A DNA stretch of 13,578 bases from Paratractidigestivibacter sp963649365 (GTDB lineage Bacteria; Actinomycetota; Coriobacteriia; Coriobacteriales; Atopobiaceae): the NCBI GenBank assembly GCA_963649365.1, contig CAVJHQ010000065.1, positions 1 through 13,578 of the forward strand, read 5' to 3'. Of this stretch, positions 5,702-13,334 are shown piece after piece. How positions within the stretch are numbered: position 1 is the stretch's first letter; each line of letters opens with the position of its first letter. The notes below the pieces were generated by a model. The model saw only the letters and a list, made by a program, of their open reading frames with translations. It made no database searches and was not told where the DNA came from. A program made the translations under genes and the position numbers.

Positions 5702-7729
5702 CTACATCAGCTTGCAGACGTTCTGGGCGAAGGCCACCGGGTCGGCCACGGGCAGGCCCTCGGTGAGAAGCGCCTGGTCGTACAGCAGCGAGGTGTAGAG
5801 CGCGAGCTTATCGGTGTCGCCGGACTCCTGGGCGGCCTGCAGCTTGGCGAACACGGGGTGCGCGGCGTTGACCTCGAGCACGCGCGTGGCCTTCGGCGCG
5901 CCGGTGGCGTCGGGGCCGGCTGCGAGCACCTGCTCCATCTCGAGCGAGACGGGGCCCTCGGCGGACACGCTCGACGGCGCGTCGTCGGCCGACGTCAGGT
6001 GCGCGGAGACGGTGACCTTGGCCACGGCGTCGCCGAGCGCCTCCTTCATGGCGCCGAACAGGCCCTCGTTGGCCTTGGCGGTCTCCTTAGCGGCCTCCTT
6101 CTCCTCATCGGAGGCGAGGTCGAGGTCGCCGGAGCTCACGTTCTTGAGCTCGAGCGCGCGGTCCTCGGTCTCGGGCTCCGCGCCGTCGGCCACGGCCTTC
6201 TCGGCGGCCTCGCGGGCAGCGTCGTCCGTATAGACCTTGGCCAGGCCCTTGGCCGTGAAGTCGCGCATGGCCTGGAAGCAGAACTCGTCGACGTCGGCGG
6301 TGCAAAGAAGCACGTCGTAGCCCTTGGCGAGCGCAGCCTTGACCACGGGCATCTTGGCGAGGCGCTCGCGGTCGTCGCCGGCGGCGTAGTAGATGGAGGT
6401 CTGGCCGTCGACCATGTCCTCGGCGTACTCCTGCAGGGTCACGAACTTCTCGTGCTTGGCGCTCCAGAAGAGCAGCAGGCCGGCGAGCTCGTCCTTCTTC
6501 ATGCCGTAGCTGGAGTAGATGCCGTACTTGAGGCCGCGGCCGAAGTTCTCGAAGAACTTCTCGTAGGCCTCGCGGTCGTCGTCGCGCATGGACTCGAGCT
6601 CGGAGGTGATCTTCTTCTCGATGCGGCGGCCCATGACCTGGAGCTGGCGGTTCTGCTGCAGGGTCTCGCGGGAGATGTTCAGCGTGATGTCGGAGGAGTC
6701 GACGACGCCGCGCACGAAGTTGTAGTAGTCCGGCACGAGGTCGGCGCACTTCTCCATGATGAGGACGTTGGAGCTGTAGAGCTCGAGGCCCTTCTCGTAG
6801 TCGCGGCTGTACAGGTCGAACGGGGCCTTGCCCGGGATGAAGAGAAGCGCGTCGTACTCGAGGCTGCCCTCGGCGTGGAGGCTGAAGGTGCGGGCCGGCG
6901 CCTCCCAGTCGTGGAAGGTGGACTTGTAGAACTCGTCGTACTCGGACTGCTCGACGTCCGCGGCGCGCTTCTTCCAAATGGGGGTCATGGAGTTCAGGGT
7001 CTCGAGCTCCTCGTAGGACTCCCACTCGGGCTTGTAGTCGTCGCCGGCGTCCTCGGGCTTCTCCTTCTGGCGGGACTTGGTGACCATCATCTGGACCGGG
7101 TAGCGCACGTAGTTGCTGTAGCGCTTGACCAGGTCCTTAAGGGTGTACTCGGAGGTGTACTCGTCGTAGCTGGCGTCGTCGGTGTTGTCCTTGAGGGTAA
7201 GGATGACGTCGGAGCCGCAGGTCTGGCGGTAGGCGGGGTCGTCGGCGGGCACGGCCTCGATGGTGTAGCCCTCGACGCCGTCGGAGGTCCAGCGGTTGCA
7301 CTCGTCGGAGCCGAAGGCGCGCGTGACGACGCTGACCTCCTTGGCCACCATGAAGGCGGAGTAGAAGCCGACGCCGAAGCGGCCGATGATGTCCACCGCG
7401 TCGCCCTGGGCCTCGGAGTTCTCGGCCTTGAACTCCTCGGAGCCGGAGTGGGCGATGGTGCCGAGGTTCTTCTCGAGCTCGTCGGCGGTCATGCCGATGC
7501 CGTTGTCCGAGACGGTGAGGGTGCGCGCGTCCTTGTCATACGAGAGCGTGATGGCCAGGTTCTCCTGGTCCACCTGCGCGGACGCGTCGGTCAGGCTCTT
7601 GAGGTAGAGCTTGTCGATGGCGTCGGAGGCGTTGGAGATGAGCTCGCGCAGGAAGATCTCTCGGTTGGTGTAGATCGAGTTGATCATGAGGTCGAGGAGC
7701 TTCTTGCTTTCGGTCTTGAATTTACGCAT
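5702..7729 (-). CDS. htpG: Molecular chaperone HtpG (Hsp90 family)
   Basis: A cytoplasmic ATP-dependent dimeric chaperone. The 675 residues are somewhat longer than the roughly 620-650 of many bacterial HtpGs. The GHKL ATPase domain holds RELISNASDAIDK (catalytic Glu29, Asn33), VSDNGIGM (Asp75, Gly77, Gly79), GTIAHSGS (90-97) and the lid glycines GRFGVGFYSAF (116-126). The middle domain includes YYNFVRGVVDSSDITLNISRE and its arginine. The C-terminal dimerisation part ends in CKLM. An acidic, alanine-rich stretch (EEKEAAKETAKANEG) near the middle/C-terminal junction accounts for some of the extra length. ATG 7729 gives the canonical MRKFKTESKKLLDLMINSIY start, with GAAGGG 11 bases upstream, rather long. 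An in-frame TTG at 7765 is unlikely. The 102-base gap upstream shows no CIRCE or HspR-type (HAIR) operator that I can see. Confidence 0.97.
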   Translation of the reverse strand: MRKFKTESKKLLDLMINSIYTNREIFLRELISNASDAIDKLYLKSLTDASAQVDQENLAITLSYDKDARTLTVSDNGIGMTADELEKNLGTIAHSGSEEFKAENSEAQGDAVDIIGRFGVGFYSAFMVAKEVSVVTRAFGSDECNRWTSDGVEGYTIEAVPADDPAYRQTCGSDVILTLKDNTDDASYDEYTSEYTLKDLVKRYSNYVRYPVQMMVTKSRQKEKPEDAGDDYKPEWESYEELETLNSMTPIWKKRAADVEQSEYDEFYKSTFHDWEAPARTFSLHAEGSLEYDALLFIPGKAPFDLYSRDYEKGLELYSSNVLIMEKCADLVPDYYNFVRGVVDSSDITLNISRETLQQNRQLQVMGRRIEKKITSELESMRDDDREAYEKFFENFGRGLKYGIYSSYGMKKDELAGLLLFWSAKHEKFVTLQEYAEDMVDGQTSIYYAAGDDRERLAKMPVVKAALAKGYDVLLCTADVDEFCFQAMRDFTAKGLAKVYTDDAAREAAEKAVADGAEPETEDRALELKNVSSGDLDLASDEEKEAAKETAKANEGLFGAMKEALGDAVAKVTVSAHLTSADDAPSSVSAEGPVSLEMEQVLAAGPDATGAPKATRVLEVNAAHPVFAKLQAAQESGDTDKLALYTSLLYDQALLTEGLPVADPVAFAQNVCKLM

Positions 7730-7831
7730 AGGTTCGCGTTCCCTTCTATGAGCGATATTCAACAAAAGTGTTCGTACCCGAGTCTTCTGGTGGATATACG
7801 CCGGCGCTCAGAAAACTTTAGCCAAGGGCGC

Positions 7832-8536
7832 TTAGATTTGCCCACCGCGCCGGCGGTGCGCCACGAGAAGGTAGTTGTCGTCGGCGGCCCAGGCGTCGTC
7901 AGGGCAGCACACGAGGTCGACCTGGCCGAACGCCGCCTCGAGCGTCGTCTGGAAGTCGCGCAGGAAGGTAGCGTCGCCGCCTATAGTGACGATATTTGCC
8001 GCCAGCGCGCCGCCCGGGGCGAGAAGCGCCGCGTAGGCGCGGGCCGCCTCCGCCGACGCCAGGCTCGCCACGGGATCCTCCCCCGAGAAGGCGTCGAGCG
8101 CGATGAAGTCGTACTTCTCGCCGCGAAGAGCCGCGCCGCGCACGAAGTCGAAGCCGTCGGCGCAGATAACGCGCGCGTCCGCGTCGTCGGCATAGAACCA
8201 ACGCCGCGCCGCCTCGATCACCTTCGCGTCGATCTCCACGACGTCGATACGCGCGCCCGGGCGCAGCTCGCGCACGTGCTTGGGCACGGCGAACCCGCCG
8301 CCGCCCACGACCAGCACGCGGGGAGCCTCGGCGGCGACCCCCTCGAGCACCCGCCCGAACGCACGGTAGTACTCGAAGACCGGCTCCGTTCGCCGCTCGC
8401 CAAGGTAGGTCGCCGACTGGTAGACGCCGCCGCTCGACAGCACGCGCACGGGCCCGCCTTCCGGCCCCGCCACGGTATAAACCAGTGTGGGGCGCAGGCC
8501 AAAACGGACAATATGCAGGTCAAAGTTACCGAACAC
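7832..8536 (-). CDS. Spermidine-synthase-like SAM-fold protein
   Basis: A 234-residue Rossmann-fold protein of the spermidine synthase/methyltransferase superfamily. The nucleotide loop is VLVVGGGGFAVPKHV (74-88), the acidic residue that binds the ribose is in VVEIDAKVIEAARRWF (Glu101), an ADGFDF block (126-131) marks the adenine side, and LDAFSGEDPV (147-156) occupies the active-site position. The DAFSG plus LLAPGGALAANIV pattern matches the spermidine-synthase-like proteins found alone or fused to membrane permeases. True aminopropyltransferases carry a DxxD substrate motif there, which is absent, so polyamine synthesis is doubtful and the substrate is unknown. The GTG start at 8536 has GGGAGG about 6 bases upstream. 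It lies upstream of htpG on the same strand with a 102-base gap, so co-transcription is possible but not implied. Confidence 0.8.
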   Translation of the reverse strand: MFGNFDLHIVRFGLRPTLVYTVAGPEGGPVRVLSSGGVYQSATYLGERRTEPVFEYYRAFGRVLEGVAAEAPRVLVVGGGGFAVPKHVRELRPGARIDVVEIDAKVIEAARRWFYADDADARVICADGFDFVRGAALRGEKYDFIALDAFSGEDPVASLASAEAARAYAALLAPGGALAANIVTIGGDATFLRDFQTTLEAAFGQVDLVCCPDDAWAADDNYLLVAHRRRGGQI

Positions 8537-8604
8537 GCACGACCTCCCGGAGACTCGCTAAACCTCTGATACCATAGCCGCGGAAAATAAAGGGGGCAAA
8601 TCTC

Positions 8605-9336
8605 GTGCACGGTCTGGGAACCATCATCAATGTGTGCTGCATCGTGGTCGGCGGAGTCGTCGGCCTGCTCGGGCGGCGCCTTATCACGCAGAAGCTGCAG
8701 GACGCGCTCATCCAGGCATGCGGCCTGGCCGTCCTCTTCCTCGGCATCGGCGGCGCCATGGAGAAGATGCTCTCCGTCGGGGTGACGTCCGACGGCGCCG
8801 CGAGCCTCTCTTCCGGCGGCACCATGATGATCCTCGTCAGCCTCGCGGTCGGCGCGGTCATCGGCGAGGCCATCGACCTCGACGCCCGCTTCGAGCAGTT
8901 CGGGGTCTGGCTGCGCGCCAAGACCGGCAGCGAGGGCGATGCCGGCTTCGTCAACGGGTTCGTCACGGCGTCGCTCACCGTGTGCATCGGCGCGATGGCC
9001 ATCGTCGGCGCGATCCAGGACGGGATCGCCGGCGACTACGCGACCCTCGCGCTCAAGGGCGCGCTCGACGCCGTCATCATCTGCGCGATGGCCGCCTCCA
9101 TGGGCAAGGGCGCCGTCTTCGCCGCGCTGCCCGTGGGCGTCCTGCAGGGGATCGTCACGCTCGCATGTATCCCGTTACAGCCCCTCATGACCACCGCCGC
9201 CCTGAACAACCTGGGGCTCGTCGGCTCGATCCTCATCTTCTGCGTGGGCGTGAACCTCATCTGGCCCAAGACCTTCAAGCCGGCGAACATGCTGCCGGCC
9301 GTCTTTATCGCCGCCGCGCTCGCCTTCGTGATGTAG
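8605..9336 (+). CDS. DUF554 family membrane protein (YdfK/YqgA-like)
   Basis: A 243-residue polytopic membrane protein. The N-terminus GLGTIINVCCIVVGGVVGLL, the amphipathic segment LITQKLQDALIQACGLAVLFLGIGGAM, the GGTMMILVSLAVGAVIGEAIDLDARFEQFG block and the GFVTASLTVCIGAMAIVGAIQDG motif are typical of DUF554. About seven hydrophobic segments are visible. The family is widespread and proposed to be a transporter, but its function is not established. The start is GTG 8605, with AGGGGG (8591-8596) 8 bases upstream. The gap to the divergent SAM-fold gene is 68 bases and I see no convincing -10/-35 pair in it. The TerB-domain gene begins 15 bases after the stop codon, so the two probably share a transcript. 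Confidence 0.9.
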   Translation: MHGLGTIINVCCIVVGGVVGLLGRRLITQKLQDALIQACGLAVLFLGIGGAMEKMLSVGVTSDGAASLSSGGTMMILVSLAVGAVIGEAIDLDARFEQFGVWLRAKTGSEGDAGFVNGFVTASLTVCIGAMAIVGAIQDGIAGDYATLALKGALDAVIICAMAASMGKGAVFAALPVGVLQGIVTLACIPLQPLMTTAALNNLGLVGSILIFCVGVNLIWPKTFKPANMLPAVFIAAALAFVM

Positions 9337-9351
9337 CCGCCCGGAAACCCG

Positions 9352-11037
9352 ATGACCGCACCCCACGACATAGACAAGATCCTCGAGCAGCTGCTCTCCG
9401 ATCCGCGCCTCACGCGCGGCCGGGCCTTCCAAACGGCGAAGGCCTACTCCGACGAGCCCATCATTCGCCGCGGGTCGCAGATGCACGGCTTCGTTCCCGA
9501 GCCGATCAAGCAGCTGCGCGAGCTGCAGCTCACCCCGACAGGCCGCACCTGGTCGGAGTCGCGGCTCTTTTTCGAGCAGGCGAGGCTCCTCGAGGATTTC
9601 GAGGACCATGCGCCCTATGTCGGGCAGTTCCTCTCCTACTACCCGACGTACCGGTCCATGAACGACAGGCAGCTCCGCGGGTACTTCACCTGGCGAGCGA
9701 ACGTCCGTCGCGGGCAAATCGAGGACGTGTCCACCTCGTTCGCCTACGTGTACCTGTACGAGCTGCTCATGGGCGTGGGCGTCGAGCCCGGCGAGAAGGG
9801 CTTCGCCGCCATCGAGACGTTCTACAAGGCCTACCGCGCCTACGACCAGTCGAGCATGGACCGCAACGTCCGTCCCTGGCTCGTCGACTACGTCATCGAC
9901 CACGGGCTCGACCCCAAGCTCGCGGCGCCGTATGTGAACGCGGCCCACGACGAGGCGATAGCGCTGCTCGCCGGCATCGAGCGCGCGGCGATTCTTTCCG
10001 CTCCGCCCAAGGGCTCGCGAAGAGCCGCCCTCGACTTCGGCACCCTCGGCGATGCTGCCAAGAAGCTCATGGAAGCCGCGGCCGAGCTCTCGACCTACCG
10101 CGTGCTGGAGTCGCGCCTTTATAAGGAATCGCCCGAGGACTTCGCGCTTGCCCTGTGCGCCGTGTTCATCCGGCTCTCGCGCCACTATGCCCGCACGCAC
10201 AACCAGGGCCTGGTCGAGACGCTCTTTGGAACAAGGTTCCGTGTTCGCCATCTTATGTACGCGTCGGCCATCCACTACGAGCCCGCGCCGCACCCCGACT
10301 GCGTGTACGAGCTCTCGCCGACGCGCAGCTACATCTGCAAGAACGGGCTGTGGTCCTGCGAGGGCTTCCACGACGGCGGCGGGAAAAGCGCCAAGCTCGG
10401 CGATATCTGCCGTGCGGTCGACCGGCAGCTGCGCTCGGCGACCGACTTCCCGGCGCAGCTCAAGGACCACGCCGAGCCCAAATACCTGGTCAAGATGATC
10501 GACGCCGAGGTCGCGGACCTTCTTGCCTGGAAAGAAGCGCGTAGGCCGGTCGTCGTCGATATCGACCTGTCCAAGCTCGCGGGGATTCGGTCGGCGGCGG
10601 CGGTGACGCAGGAGGCGTTGCTGGTGGATGAGGAGCGGGAGCAGGGTCAGGGCTCGCCGGCGGAGCTGTCTTCATGCTCAAACAGTCCTGATTCGCACGG
10701 AGACGACATTAAGTCGTCTCCGGCTCATGCGGAACTGCGGGCGGAGATAAGCTCCCCGCCTCGGCGCCAAGAGAAGCCGTCACCCGATTCAGGCTCATCT
10801 TTAACGAATAACTCGGGTCATTACGGTCTCTCACAGGAAGAGGTTGAGCTGCTTGAAGCGCTGCTCGCGGACAAGGCGGCGCCAACGGGCGGGTCGATTG
10901 ACCTGATGGTCGACTCGATCAATGAGAAGCTCTTCGAGCTGCTGGGGGATACGGCGGTGGAGTTCGGCGACGACGGGAGGCCGCGGATTGTGGAGGATTA
11001 CGTCGACGACGTCCGCGAGGCGCTTTGCGCAGTTTAG
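9352..11037 (+). CDS. TerB_N / TerB_C domain protein
   Basis: A 561-residue soluble protein. The TerB_N domain (about 65-200) is recognised by YPTYRSMNDRQLRGYFTWR followed by VRRGQIEDVSTSFAYVYLYELL. The TerB_C domain (about 402-561) starts with VDIDLSKLAGIRSAAAVTQE and ends with SIDLMVDSINEKLFELLGD and PRIVEDYVDDVREAL. Between the TerB_C halves (about 430-490) is a low-complexity linker rich in Ser, Pro, Asp and Glu. No canonical TerB metal-binding core is visible in the centre. The central region has PDCVYELSP, YICKNGLWSCEGF and DICRAV, four cysteines that might bind a metal. Such domains are known from Ter-linked stress systems, but the activity is unknown. It starts at ATG 9352 with only a weak CCGGAAA Shine-Dalgarno sequence, 15 bases after the DUF554 stop, suggesting coupling. 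Its end is 8 bases from the convergent, AT-richer restriction gene. Confidence 0.85.
   Translation: MTAPHDIDKILEQLLSDPRLTRGRAFQTAKAYSDEPIIRRGSQMHGFVPEPIKQLRELQLTPTGRTWSESRLFFEQARLLEDFEDHAPYVGQFLSYYPTYRSMNDRQLRGYFTWRANVRRGQIEDVSTSFAYVYLYELLMGVGVEPGEKGFAAIETFYKAYRAYDQSSMDRNVRPWLVDYVIDHGLDPKLAAPYVNAAHDEAIALLAGIERAAILSAPPKGSRRAALDFGTLGDAAKKLMEAAAELSTYRVLESRLYKESPEDFALALCAVFIRLSRHYARTHNQGLVETLFGTRFRVRHLMYASAIHYEPAPHPDCVYELSPTRSYICKNGLWSCEGFHDGGGKSAKLGDICRAVDRQLRSATDFPAQLKDHAEPKYLVKMIDAEVADLLAWKEARRPVVVDIDLSKLAGIRSAAAVTQEALLVDEEREQGQGSPAELSSCSNSPDSHGDDIKSSPAHAELRAEISSPPRRQEKPSPDSGSSLTNNSGHYGLSQEEVELLEALLADKAAPTGGSIDLMVDSINEKLFELLGDTAVEFGDDGRPRIVEDYVDDVREALCAV
10698..10722. repeat. Perfect 10-base inverted repeat inside the TerB_C linker
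   Basis: CGGAGACGAC, loop ATTAA, GTCGTCTCCG. It lies in the part of the gene that encodes the low-complexity linker, where composition also turns less GC-rich than the flanking domains. It could be an mRNA hairpin or the scar of a small insertion. Confidence 0.6.
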
Positions 11038-11045
11038 CGAGGCCC

Positions 11046-11702
11046 CTATGCCCTCATTACATCAATCCAGCCCTTAAGGTGCGCTATGAATTTGTCGTAA
11101 GTCATCAAAGAATCAGGTTCTTCGACGGTTTGGTTCTCCAAATCAACAACAGCAACCCATACCGCCTGATATATACGCTCCCTAAGCAGTCTTTTACCAA
11201 GAATAGTAAAACGATTAATGTAAGAGCTATCCTCAAACACGGAGTCAAACTTATACCTAGAGCGAGCACCTATTTTGCTGACCTTTGAGCTTTCAGGCGT
11301 CTTGCGAATTAAGAGAACATATCCGAAATTGGGAGGAAGGTCATTCGGCTCAAGCAAGTGATTATGTGTTGCATAATCTACATCCGTGGCGCTACCAAGA
11401 GCTTCCTCAGCCCTGTTGTTTGCATTGTTGCCGAAACTGCTATTGATACTCTTCAGTTCAATCGCAGCGACAAGAACGCCATCTTCAAAAGCGGTGATAT
11501 CCCATTTCTTTGAGGGGCGGAACCATCCTGGAAGCGTGACGTTCAAATCATCGAGAAAAATATTATCACGACAATAGCCGGCCGCGACCATATCTTCAGC
11601 AATCCTAGCAGCAAGCGGAGCTATATGACGACCACTTTGAGTGCCTCTCTTCACTGCGTAATCTACGCAATTCAGCACAGCGTCCTTTACTTCATCACGC
11701 AT
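11046..11702 (-). CDS. Type II restriction endonuclease, PaeR7I/XhoI family
   Basis: A predicted 218-residue PD-(D/E)xK endonuclease cutting both DNA strands. The catalytic core reads KKWDITAFEDG (Asp68) and AAIELKS (Glu82, Lys84). Immediately after comes NSSFGNNANNRAEEALGSA (87-105), the signature of the PaeR7I/XhoI family, whose members recognise CTCGAG. That specificity is a family inference and has not been tested here. ATG 11702 is preferred: GGGGG lies 6 bases upstream and the start overlaps the methyltransferase stop (ATGCGTGA, 8 bases), so translation is probably coupled. In-frame starts further upstream (to 11774) would lie deeper in the methyltransferase gene. The gene is intact, AT-richer than the rest of the window, and ends 8 bases from the convergent TerB-domain gene with no terminator visible between them. 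Confidence 0.9.
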   Translation of the reverse strand: MRDEVKDAVLNCVDYAVKRGTQSGRHIAPLAARIAEDMVAAGYCRDNIFLDDLNVTLPGWFRPSKKWDITAFEDGVLVAAIELKSINSSFGNNANNRAEEALGSATDVDYATHNHLLEPNDLPPNFGYVLLIRKTPESSKVSKIGARSRYKFDSVFEDSSYINRFTILGKRLLRERIYQAVWVAVVDLENQTVEEPDSLMTYDKFIAHLKGWIDVMRA

Positions 11703-13284
11703 AGAAGTCCCCCAATCCATAAGCAGCAAAACTCGCACGATTCGCCGCATCACGATCGCCGCTTGAAAAAGCATCAGACAAATTTTGTCTAGTCTTATCC
11801 GTTATCTGGTCAAACCTAGGTATATGCACGAGCCTCAAATACTGCGCTTGAAACCGTAACGTTTTGCCGCGCATCTTGACTCCGTAGGCATCCACGTAGC
11901 TGGCTACAATGTCGCTCATCAGCAGGCCGCCAAGGGCCTTTACATCCCATTCACTAGAAGTAACCCAATAACAGTTGTGGTGGGGATATTTTGAACCGTC
12001 GCTATAGACAGGATCGGCCTTTGCCGCCATGTCTGGGAATAGCAGCATTTCCTGACCAAAAAGCTCAAATTTCGGCTTATCCAATGTCCGATACCAAGCA
12101 TCAGGATTGTCTCTTGCAACTCTTCGTTTTTTCAGCTTGTCCTCATTGTTTCTGAAATAATGACCCATTCTCGGGTAATCGGACAAAGACACAAGCGAAC
12201 CGTCGGAATCCCACGGATTAACAAGCCATTTTTTGATATTCCTCTTGCCCGAACGCCAGTCCTTCATGTAGAAAAGCGGCAGAAGCCTGTCCTCTTCCGC
12301 CACACTTGGATCCTCCGTTATGTAGACCTCGTCACATCCGGAAGCCATTCCAATACCGAGCGAAACGCCCGCGTCCTCAATGGTTGGATACTTTCGAGAT
12401 ATCTCAGAGAGCATTTTCAGCGTATCGGACGAGGTTAGAGCAACAGGGCCAGAACCCTTTATCGACGGCACCTCCGAACATGAAGCAAGGTCACATTGAC
12501 ATTTGTCGCCTCGCAACCATGAAAGCAGCGCCTCACTCTTAATCTGAGAAAAATCTAGGCCGTCCGCATACCTGATGCATCGGCCGGCGCCGCGCCGTAT
12601 CAAAGAAATGGCAGGATATGCGGCCACTTCATCGACAAAAGCATCTACATCATGGAGACGGACATGTGAGACAAGCTCAAAACCATCAGCCATAAAACAT
12701 CTAAGTTTTGCACCATAACGGTTCTGAAGCCACCTATCAGAGCAGATATAACAGAGTACCCCCTCCTCTTCGAGAAGGCGTAGCCCCTTTTCGAAGAAAC
12801 CAACGTATAGGTCAGTACCCATCGTCATCGTAGTGAGAGTATCCTTATAACAAGCGCGATTCGAGCGATCAATCTTTGATGCACGAATATAAGGTGGATT
12901 TCCCACAACCCAGCGTGCCCGGAATGAGTCGGAGAGCAAGAAATCCGCCTCACGCACCCATAACTCAGCTATTTTTTCGGCAGCCTCGGGAAAAAGACCA
13001 TTCGCAATCAAAGAGTCTCTTACAACAGCACGGCTTTTCGAAACGGCAATTGGGTCAATATCAAAAGCTCTAATGCACTTTGCCAGGACATCAGTTTCGA
13101 ACTTACCTCTTGAAATCGCACTTGCACAAAGACGATCGACGATTTTGACCAAGAAAGCCCCGTCACCACAGGAAGGCTCAACAATACACCCGGCCGTCAG
13201 GTCCGCGTCGGGCATATACCCAACCAAGTTGAGTATCAAATCAACAACCCAGCCTTGCGTATAGACAACTCCCGGCGCCGACAC
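11695..13284 (-). CDS. N6-adenine DNA methyltransferase of the PaeR7I-like R-M pair
   Basis: A 529-residue enzyme expected to methylate adenine in the same site the neighbouring endonuclease cuts, protecting host DNA. Motifs are in the gamma-type order: GVVYTQGWVVDLIL (motif X-like, with Gln where Pro is usual), VEPSCGDGAFL (motif I, 35-45, SAM binding), AFDIDPIA (motif II, Asp78), READFLL (motif III) and GNPPYIRAS (catalytic NPPY, 129-132). The second half, including WRSGKRNIKKWLVNPWDSDG and NNEDKLKKR, is the TaqI/Eco57I-like target recognition region. Length and partner fit the PaeR7I type of methyltransferase. The start is GTG 13284 with GAGGGG 6 bases upstream. It precedes the endonuclease in one transcript, so protection is made first. 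Composition is AT-richer than the host part of the window, pointing to transfer. Confidence 0.93.
   Translation of the reverse strand: MSAPGVVYTQGWVVDLILNLVGYMPDADLTAGCIVEPSCGDGAFLVKIVDRLCASAISRGKFETDVLAKCIRAFDIDPIAVSKSRAVVRDSLIANGLFPEAAEKIAELWVREADFLLSDSFRARWVVGNPPYIRASKIDRSNRACYKDTLTTMTMGTDLYVGFFEKGLRLLEEEGVLCYICSDRWLQNRYGAKLRCFMADGFELVSHVRLHDVDAFVDEVAAYPAISLIRRGAGRCIRYADGLDFSQIKSEALLSWLRGDKCQCDLASCSEVPSIKGSGPVALTSSDTLKMLSEISRKYPTIEDAGVSLGIGMASGCDEVYITEDPSVAEEDRLLPLFYMKDWRSGKRNIKKWLVNPWDSDGSLVSLSDYPRMGHYFRNNEDKLKKRRVARDNPDAWYRTLDKPKFELFGQEMLLFPDMAAKADPVYSDGSKYPHHNCYWVTSSEWDVKALGGLLMSDIVASYVDAYGVKMRGKTLRFQAQYLRLVHIPRFDQITDKTRQNLSDAFSSGDRDAANRASFAAYGLGDFYA
11709..11713 (-). promoter_or_regulatory. 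Ribosome binding site deciding the endonuclease start
   Basis: GGGGG on the minus strand, 6 bases before ATG 11702, lying within the last codons of the methyltransferase gene. Confidence 0.6.
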
Positions 13285-13290
13285 ATTCCA

Positions 13291-13296
13291 CCCCTC
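13291..13296 (-). promoter_or_regulatory. Ribosome binding site deciding the methyltransferase GTG start
   Basis: GAGGGG on the minus strand, 6 bases before GTG 13284. An ATG at 13286 overlaps it but is out of frame. Confidence 0.6.
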
Positions 13297-13334
13297 TACT
13301 GCGACTTAGCTGACACCTATGGTATCCGCACAAC

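Noticed and set aside
7730..7831. A heat-shock operator (CIRCE or HspR-type HAIR) upstream of htpG
   Set aside because: Neither TTAGCACTC-type nor CTTGAGT-type inverted repeats are present in the gap, and no convincing promoter with consensus spacing could be picked.
5666..8569. A 967-codon open frame on the plus strand opposite htpG and the SAM-fold gene
   Set aside because: It is an antisense shadow of two well-supported genes. GC-rich codons lack stops in the complementary frame, and the predicted product is a low-complexity run of Val, Leu, Gly, Glu and His with no recognisable domain.
8634..10470. Long frames overlapping the DUF554 and TerB-domain genes (plus-strand frame 8634-10124 and minus-strand frame 9175-10470)
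   Set aside because: These are shadow frames with Arg- or Gly-rich products, while the DUF554 and TerB readings contain recognisable families.
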